A stretch of DNA of 64,000 bases, taken from positions 2,398,051 through 2,462,050 of the forward strand of contig DS999531.1 of assembly GCA_000158135.1 (NCBI GenBank). The letters run 5' to 3'. The DNA comes from Rhodobacteraceae bacterium KLH11. Lineage in GTDB: Bacteria > Pseudomonadota > Alphaproteobacteria > Rhodobacterales > Rhodobacteraceae. Of this stretch, positions 60,087-64,000 are shown piece by piece (the stretch's first letter is position 1; every line of letters starts with the position of its first letter). Under the pieces are notes generated by a model. The model did not search any database. It was not told where the DNA came from and worked only from the letters and a program-made list of their open reading frames with translations. Made by a program: the position numbers and the translations under genes.

Positions 60087-60383
60087 ATGCGCCCGGTTCT
60101 ACATGGCGATATCAGCGCAGCGGCGCGGGCTTTGCTGGCCGCGCCGCCGGCCGAGCGCAGGCGTTTATGCGCCCGCATGATCGCCGAGGCAGAACTGGCC
60201 GATCGCCATATGTGCGCAACAGGGCGGTTGCATCCGGTCCTGGGCAATGGCTCGTTAATGGCAGCTGCGCGCAACCGAGTGCTGGCGGATGAGCCCGGTT
60301 TCGATGATCTGAGCTATTGCCAGTGTTTTGAGATGGTTCTGCACCTTCTGATCCGGTTTCACCTTAGCCAGAAGCACAGCTGA
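60087..60383 (+). CDS. Small conserved protein after GTA gene 15
   Basis: 98 aa. DISAAARALLAAPPAERRRLCARMIAEAELADRHMCATGRLHPVLGNGSLMAAA is helical and, in other Rhodobacterales, such a gene follows GTA gene 15. ATG 60087 follows AAGAGG. It is 9 nt after the gene 15 fragment. Function unknown. It probably marks the old right end of the GTA block. Confidence 0.65.
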   Translation: MRPVLHGDISAAARALLAAPPAERRRLCARMIAEAELADRHMCATGRLHPVLGNGSLMAAARNRVLADEPGFDDLSYCQCFEMVLHLLIRFHLSQKHS

Positions 60384-60702
60384 CGCATTTGGTCGCGGCC
60401 AGATCCAGTTCAAGACGCCCGTGGGCGATAGGCTCACCGCAATCTTCGCAATAGCCGAATTCATCCTCATCCATGCGGGTCAGGGCGGTTCGAAGCCGGT
60501 GGACCTCGGTATCCCTCCGGGTTTGTTGGGCCTTCGCCATGGCCTGGTTTTGCAGCGCATCCATACGGCTGAGCCGACCCACCGCCTGCTGATCCAGCTC
60601 TACTACAGACTGGGCGTCCTGCCCGGCGGCGGATTGCGCCTCAAGCTCACTCAGGCGCTGGTGGATGAGGTGTTGGAAATGTTCCAGCTCGGCTGTGTTC
60701 AT
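60364..60702 (-). CDS. TraR/DksA-family zinc finger protein
   Basis: 112 aa. N-terminal coiled coil, then zinc finger GYCEDCGEPIAHGRLELDLAATKCVSC (two CxxC). DksA-type proteins bind RNA polymerase in the secondary channel with ppGpp. Shorter than E. coli DksA (151 aa), as in other alphaproteobacterial paralogues. Overlaps the 3' end of the previous gene by 20 nt on the other strand. Confidence 0.88.
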   Translation of the reverse strand: MNTAELEHFQHLIHQRLSELEAQSAAGQDAQSVVELDQQAVGRLSRMDALQNQAMAKAQQTRRDTEVHRLRTALTRMDEDEFGYCEDCGEPIAHGRLELDLAATKCVSCASG

Positions 60703-60788
60703 TTTTCGTTGTAATGCCCATCAAGGGTTTGCGTTTGGTGTTTTTCACACTAGATGGCTATTCTAAGCGTAGCAAAGGAAGAAAAGCC

Positions 60789-61598
60789 ATGTTTGAAACG
60801 CGCAGCCATGTGACACCTGTGGACCCGGTCTGGGACCGTATCACCAACGAGGCGCATGAAGCCGTTGAGAAAGAGCCCCTGATGGGGGGTTTGGTGCATG
60901 CCTGTATCCTGCATCACCGCAATCTTGAGCGTGCCCTGTCTTATCGTGTCGCGGCCAAGCTGTGCTCGAACGAGATGTCAATGATGGTGCTGCGCGAGAT
61001 CGTGGACGAGGCCTATGCCGATGAGTCCTCGTTGCTCGAAGCGGCGCGGGCGGATCTGATGGCGGTGTATGAGCGGGATCCGGCCTGCCACCGCCTGCTG
61101 CAGCCGATCCTGTATTTCAAGGGCTATCAGGCGATGCAGGCCTATCGCGTTGCCCATTGGTTGTGGCGCAAGGGTCGGCATGATCTGGCGTATTTCTTCC
61201 AGATGCGATCCTCGGAGATATTCGGGATCGACATTCATCCGGCGGCCCGGATCGGTAAAGGCATCATGATTGATCATGCCCATTCCATCGTCATCGGTGA
61301 GACCGCCGTTGTGGGTGACAATGTGTCGATGCTGCATTCGGTGACATTGGGTGGAACCGGCAAGGAAGAAGAGCAGCGCCATCCTACGATTGGTGATGGC
61401 GTGTTGATCGGTGCCGGTGCCAAGGTTCTGGGCAATATCGAGGTTGGCCATTGCAGCCGTATTGCCGCCGGTTCGGTGGTGCTGCAGGAGGTGCCTGCGT
61501 GCACGACAGTTGCGGGTATTCCCGCAAAGATCGTGGGTGAGGCAGGATGTGATCAACCGTCCATTTCGATGGATCACATGCTGGGCAAGGATCAGTAA
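60789..61598 (+). CDS. cysE: Serine O-acetyltransferase
   Basis: 269 aa (E. coli 273). First step of cysteine synthesis. N-terminal helical part with LMGGLVHACILHHRNLERAL, then left-handed beta-helix with hexapeptide repeats (HPAARIGKGIMIDHAHSIVI, ETAVVGDNVSMLHSVTLGG). Catalytic Asp/His in DIHPAA and IDHAH. ATG 60789 follows AAGGAAG. Confidence 0.96.
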   Translation: MFETRSHVTPVDPVWDRITNEAHEAVEKEPLMGGLVHACILHHRNLERALSYRVAAKLCSNEMSMMVLREIVDEAYADESSLLEAARADLMAVYERDPACHRLLQPILYFKGYQAMQAYRVAHWLWRKGRHDLAYFFQMRSSEIFGIDIHPAARIGKGIMIDHAHSIVIGETAVVGDNVSMLHSVTLGGTGKEEEQRHPTIGDGVLIGAGAKVLGNIEVGHCSRIAAGSVVLQEVPACTTVAGIPAKIVGEAGCDQPSISMDHMLGKDQ

Positions 61599-61599
61599 C

Positions 61600-61845
61600 C
61601 TAGTTTGAGGAGCGGTTGTTGCGTCTCTCCAACCGCTTCCTCCGCCGTTCTTCACGGCGTTGCTTGCGTAGCTCGATCCGCTTCGCCCGTTCCGCTTTTT
61701 GCTGTGCAATCGCTTCAGGGTCCGAGGATTTGAACCTGGAATTCTCGCCGGGATAGCTGTTGGGTTTGGCATCCGCGACAGCGGGCAAGCTCGTGGCCGT
61801 TATGGCAACCAGGAGTATCGTTTTGGTGAGGTCTGAGAAGCGCAT
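61600..61845 (-). CDS. Small exported basic protein
   Basis: 81 aa. Signal peptide (residues 1-26, ending AVADAK), then a short charged mature part ending in KRIELRKQRREERRRKRLER, extremely basic and helical. Probably periplasmic. No family recognised. It converges on cysE and lies downstream of pdhC. Confidence 0.65.
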   Translation of the reverse strand: MRFSDLTKTILLVAITATSLPAVADAKPNSYPGENSRFKSSDPEAIAQQKAERAKRIELRKQRREERRRKRLERRNNRSSN

Positions 61846-61953
61846 GAACCACCTGTGGTTTTGTTAACCATATGTTCAGAAGGTGGTTGGGTTTGGGTGA
61901 TCGAGCAACCTTATGCGGGATCACACCTGCTCACATCATGGTGGTGATGTTTG

Positions 61954-61983
61954 ACCCCCGCCGCGGTTAGACGCGGCGGGGGT
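61954..61983 (-). terminator. Hairpin at end of pdh operon
   Basis: ACCCCCGCCGCG pairs with CGCGGCGGGGGT (12 bp, loop of six), seven nt after the pdhC stop. T-run on the minus strand is weak (CAAACATC), so termination is likely but not certain. Confidence 0.65.
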
Positions 61984-61989
61984 GTTTGA

Positions 61990-63285
61990 TCAGGCCAGCA
62001 TGACCATCGGGTTTTCCAGATTTTCAACGATGGCCTTGAGCAGCTCTGCGCCAAGGGCACCATCGATGACGCGGTGATCGACCGACATTGTCACGGACAT
62101 GACCGTGGCAACTGTCAGCTCTCCGTCATCGCCAACGACCGGCTTCTTGACGCCGGTGCCGACGGCCAGAATACCCGCGTGGGGGGGATTCACGATCGCG
62201 TCGAAATTGTCGATCCCGAACATGCCCAGATTCGACACAGCGAAGGTGCCGCCCTGATACTCATGCGGGGCCAGTTTGCGCTCGCGCGCGCGGCCTGCGA
62301 GGTCTTTCATCTCGGACGAAAGGGCTGAGAGCGACTTGGTGTCGGCATCCTGCAGCACCGGCGTGAACAGACCGCCTTCGATGGCGACAGCGACGGCCAC
62401 GTCCGAGGGTTTGAGTTGCAGCACCCGATCACCGGCCCAGACGGCGTTGCATTCGGGAACCTGCTGCAGCGCATTGGCCACGGCTTTGATGATGAAGTCA
62501 TTGACGCTGAGTTTGACGCCGCGGCCTTCGAGTTGCTTGTTCAACTGGCTGCGGAATTTCAGCAGGGCGTCCAGCTTGATATCCCGGCGCAGATAGAAAT
62601 GCGGGATGGTCTGTTTGGCTTCGCCCAGACGCGCGGCAATGGTCTTGCGCATGCCATCAAGCTGGATTTCCTCGTACTCGCGACCCTCATACATACGGGC
62701 CACCATGTCGGCGGAGGGGCCAGCAGGCGCAGCGGCGGGCGCTGGTGCAGCCGCAGGGGCGGGAGCTGCTGCCGGAGCCGCCGTGGCGCTTTCCACATCC
62801 GCTTTGACGATCCGGCCATGCGGACCGGAACCGGCGATCTGCGCCAGATCCAGACCTTTCTGTGCGGCAATCCGACGGGCCAGTGGGGAGGCAAAGATAC
62901 GGCCGCCATCCGCTTTGACCGGCGCTGCCGGAGCGGGGGCGGGCGCCTCGGGTGCCGCTGGCGCGGCAGCCTCGTTGCCCGCGGCGGCTGGCGCCGCCTC
63001 AGGGGCCTTGGCAGGCGTGGCCGCGATATCATCAGCGCTTTCGCCATCTTCCAGCAGAACCGCGATGGCGGTGTTGACCCTGACCCCTTCAGAGCCTTCG
63101 GGGATCAGGATCTTGCCAATGGTGCCTTCGTCAACAGCCTCGAATTCCATCGTGGCCTTGTCGGTTTCGATCTCGGCCAGCAGGTCACCGGAGGAGACGG
63201 TATCGCCTTCCTTGACCAGCCATTTGGCAAGTGTGCCTTCCTCCATCGTGGGTGAAAGGGCGGGCATCAGAATTTCGGTGGGCAT
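61990..63285 (-). CDS. pdhC: Pyruvate dehydrogenase E2 (dihydrolipoamide acetyltransferase)
   Basis: 431 aa. One lipoyl domain ([16 protein letters not shown], Lys43), an Ala/Pro-rich linker, an E3-binding domain ([20 protein letters not shown], about residue 131), a second Ala/Pro linker, and the catalytic domain with [17 protein letters not shown] at the end. Makes acetyl-CoA. 14 nt after pdhB. Confidence 0.96.
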   Translation of the reverse strand: MPTEILMPALSPTMEEGTLAKWLVKEGDTVSSGDLLAEIETDKATMEFEAVDEGTIGKILIPEGSEGVRVNTAIAVLLEDGESADDIAATPAKAPEAAPAAAGNEAAAPAAPEAPAPAPAAPVKADGGRIFASPLARRIAAQKGLDLAQIAGSGPHGRIVKADVESATAAPAAAPAPAAAPAPAAAPAGPSADMVARMYEGREYEEIQLDGMRKTIAARLGEAKQTIPHFYLRRDIKLDALLKFRSQLNKQLEGRGVKLSVNDFIIKAVANALQQVPECNAVWAGDRVLQLKPSDVAVAVAIEGGLFTPVLQDADTKSLSALSSEMKDLAGRARERKLAPHEYQGGTFAVSNLGMFGIDNFDAIVNPPHAGILAVGTGVKKPVVGDDGELTVATVMSVTMSVDHRVIDGALGAELLKAIVENLENPMVMLA

Positions 63286-63299
63286 CTGTCTGTCGCTCC

Positions 63300-64000
63300 T
63301 TACCGGTAGGTCACTTGTTTGACGGCTTCGATCACCTCATCCGTGGTGATCAGCGCCAGCTTTTCGAGGTTCGCCGCATAAGGCATCGGCACATCCTTGC
63401 CGGTGCAGTTGATGACCGGCGCGTCGAGATAATCGAACGCTTCCTGCATCACCACCGAACTGATGTAATTGCCGACCGAGCCTTGTGGCCAGCCTTCTTC
63501 GACGGTGACAAGGCGGTTGGTTTTCATCACCGAATTGAGGATCGCGCCGGTGTCCATCGGGCGGATGGTGCGCAGGTCGATCACTTCGGCGCTGATGCCG
63601 TCTTCGGCCAGTTTGTCAGCGGCTTCCAGCGCGTATTGCATGCCGATGCCGAAGCTGACGATGGTCACGTCCGAGCCTTCGCGCCAGATGCGGGCCTTGC
63701 CCAGCGGGATGGTCAGGTCATCAACCTGTGGCATGTCGAAAGAGCGACCGTAGAGGATTTCGTTTTCCAGAAACACCACCGGGTTGGGATCGCGGATCGC
63801 TGATTTCAGCAGGCCTTTGGCATCGGCGGCCGAATAGGGCATCACAACTTTCAGGCCGGGGATCTGCATGTACCATGCCGTGTAATCCTGACTGTGCTGC
63901 GCAGCCACGCGGGCGGCGGCACCGTTGGGGCCACGGAATACGATGGGGCAACCCATCTGACCGCCGGACATATAAAGCGTCTTGGCAGCGGAGTTGATGA
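63300..64000 (-). CDS. pdhB: Pyruvate dehydrogenase E1 beta subunit (5' part outside window)
   Basis: At least 233 residues of the C-terminal part; the frame is open at the right edge. Seen: [66 protein letters not shown] and [12 protein letters not shown], which are the E1-beta transketolase-like C-domain. Operon with pdhC. Confidence 0.96.
   Translation of the reverse strand, partial: INSAAKTLYMSGGQMGCPIVFRGPNGAAARVAAQHSQDYTAWYMQIPGLKVVMPYSAADAKGLLKSAIRDPNPVVFLENEILYGRSFDMPQVDDLTIPLGKARIWREGSDVTIVSFGIGMQYALEAADKLAEDGISAEVIDLRTIRPMDTGAILNSVMKTNRLVTVEEGWPQGSVGNYISSVVMQEAFDYLDAPVINCTGKDVPMPYAANLEKLALITTDEVIEAVKQVTYR

Overview
The window is a chromosomal segment of a marine alphaproteobacterium of the Roseobacter group, most like Ruegeria. 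Evidence is GC-rich coding sequence with Rhodobacteraceae-type proteins, a DddP-type DMSP lyase with its full set of metal ligands, a LuxR/LuxI pair, a CcmABCDG cluster, and the ends of a Rhodobacterales gene transfer agent (GTA) cluster. No rRNA, tRNA, CRISPR array or insertion sequence was seen.

Layout. 1-3.4 kb: RND efflux pump and its membrane fusion protein (minus). 3.7-7.2 kb: yfgM-like, bamB, der. 7.4-12.1 kb: desaturase, a helix-hairpin-helix protein with a lysine tail, serS, a large MscS channel. 12.3-19.3 kb: yajC-secD-secF, a TauE-like permease, an Mth938-like protein and ccmABCDG, all plus strand and tightly packed. 19.3-28.0 kb: SDR, acnA, DUF1223, acyltransferase, FliG-like, TPR protein, purB. 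28-36.5 kb is accessory: DUF6314, secreted and proline-rich lipoproteins, hydrolase-OsmC fusion, dddP, a haem N-demethylase-like gene, lytic transglycosylase, FMN-binding protein. 36.5-43 kb: glnA-glnB, nnrD, porin, tig. 43.1-45.6 kb: luxI, luxR, SLT lipoprotein. 45.7-47 kb: rpsF-rpsR-rplI. 47.2-49.7 kb: YceI and a convergent cytochrome b561-YceI fusion. 49.9-56.2 kb: fatty acid synthesis block (fabD, fabG, acpP, GNAT, HisA-like, fabF, mltG). 56.3-58.8 kb: DEAD-box helicase and EamA permease. 58.9-60.4 kb: GTA remnant. 60.4-64 kb: dksA-like, cysE, a small basic exported protein, pdhC and partial pdhB.

The strongest unusual observations are as follows. (1) The GTA cluster is collapsed: gene 1 and the ATPase half of the large terminase run, at about 59767, straight into the 3' end of the gene 15 tail-tip protein, so portal, capsid and tail genes are absent. 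(2) A dispersed palindromic repeat has three copies here; one lies in frame inside nnrD and encodes about 18 extra residues. (3) A 15-bp inverted repeat plus a third copy of its half-site lies upstream of luxR. (4) A sigma70-like promoter followed at once by an intrinsic terminator precedes the GTA remnant (small RNA or attenuator). (5) A HisA paralogue in the fatty acid block has Glu where HisA has its catalytic Asp. Housekeeping genes otherwise follow standard roseobacter order.
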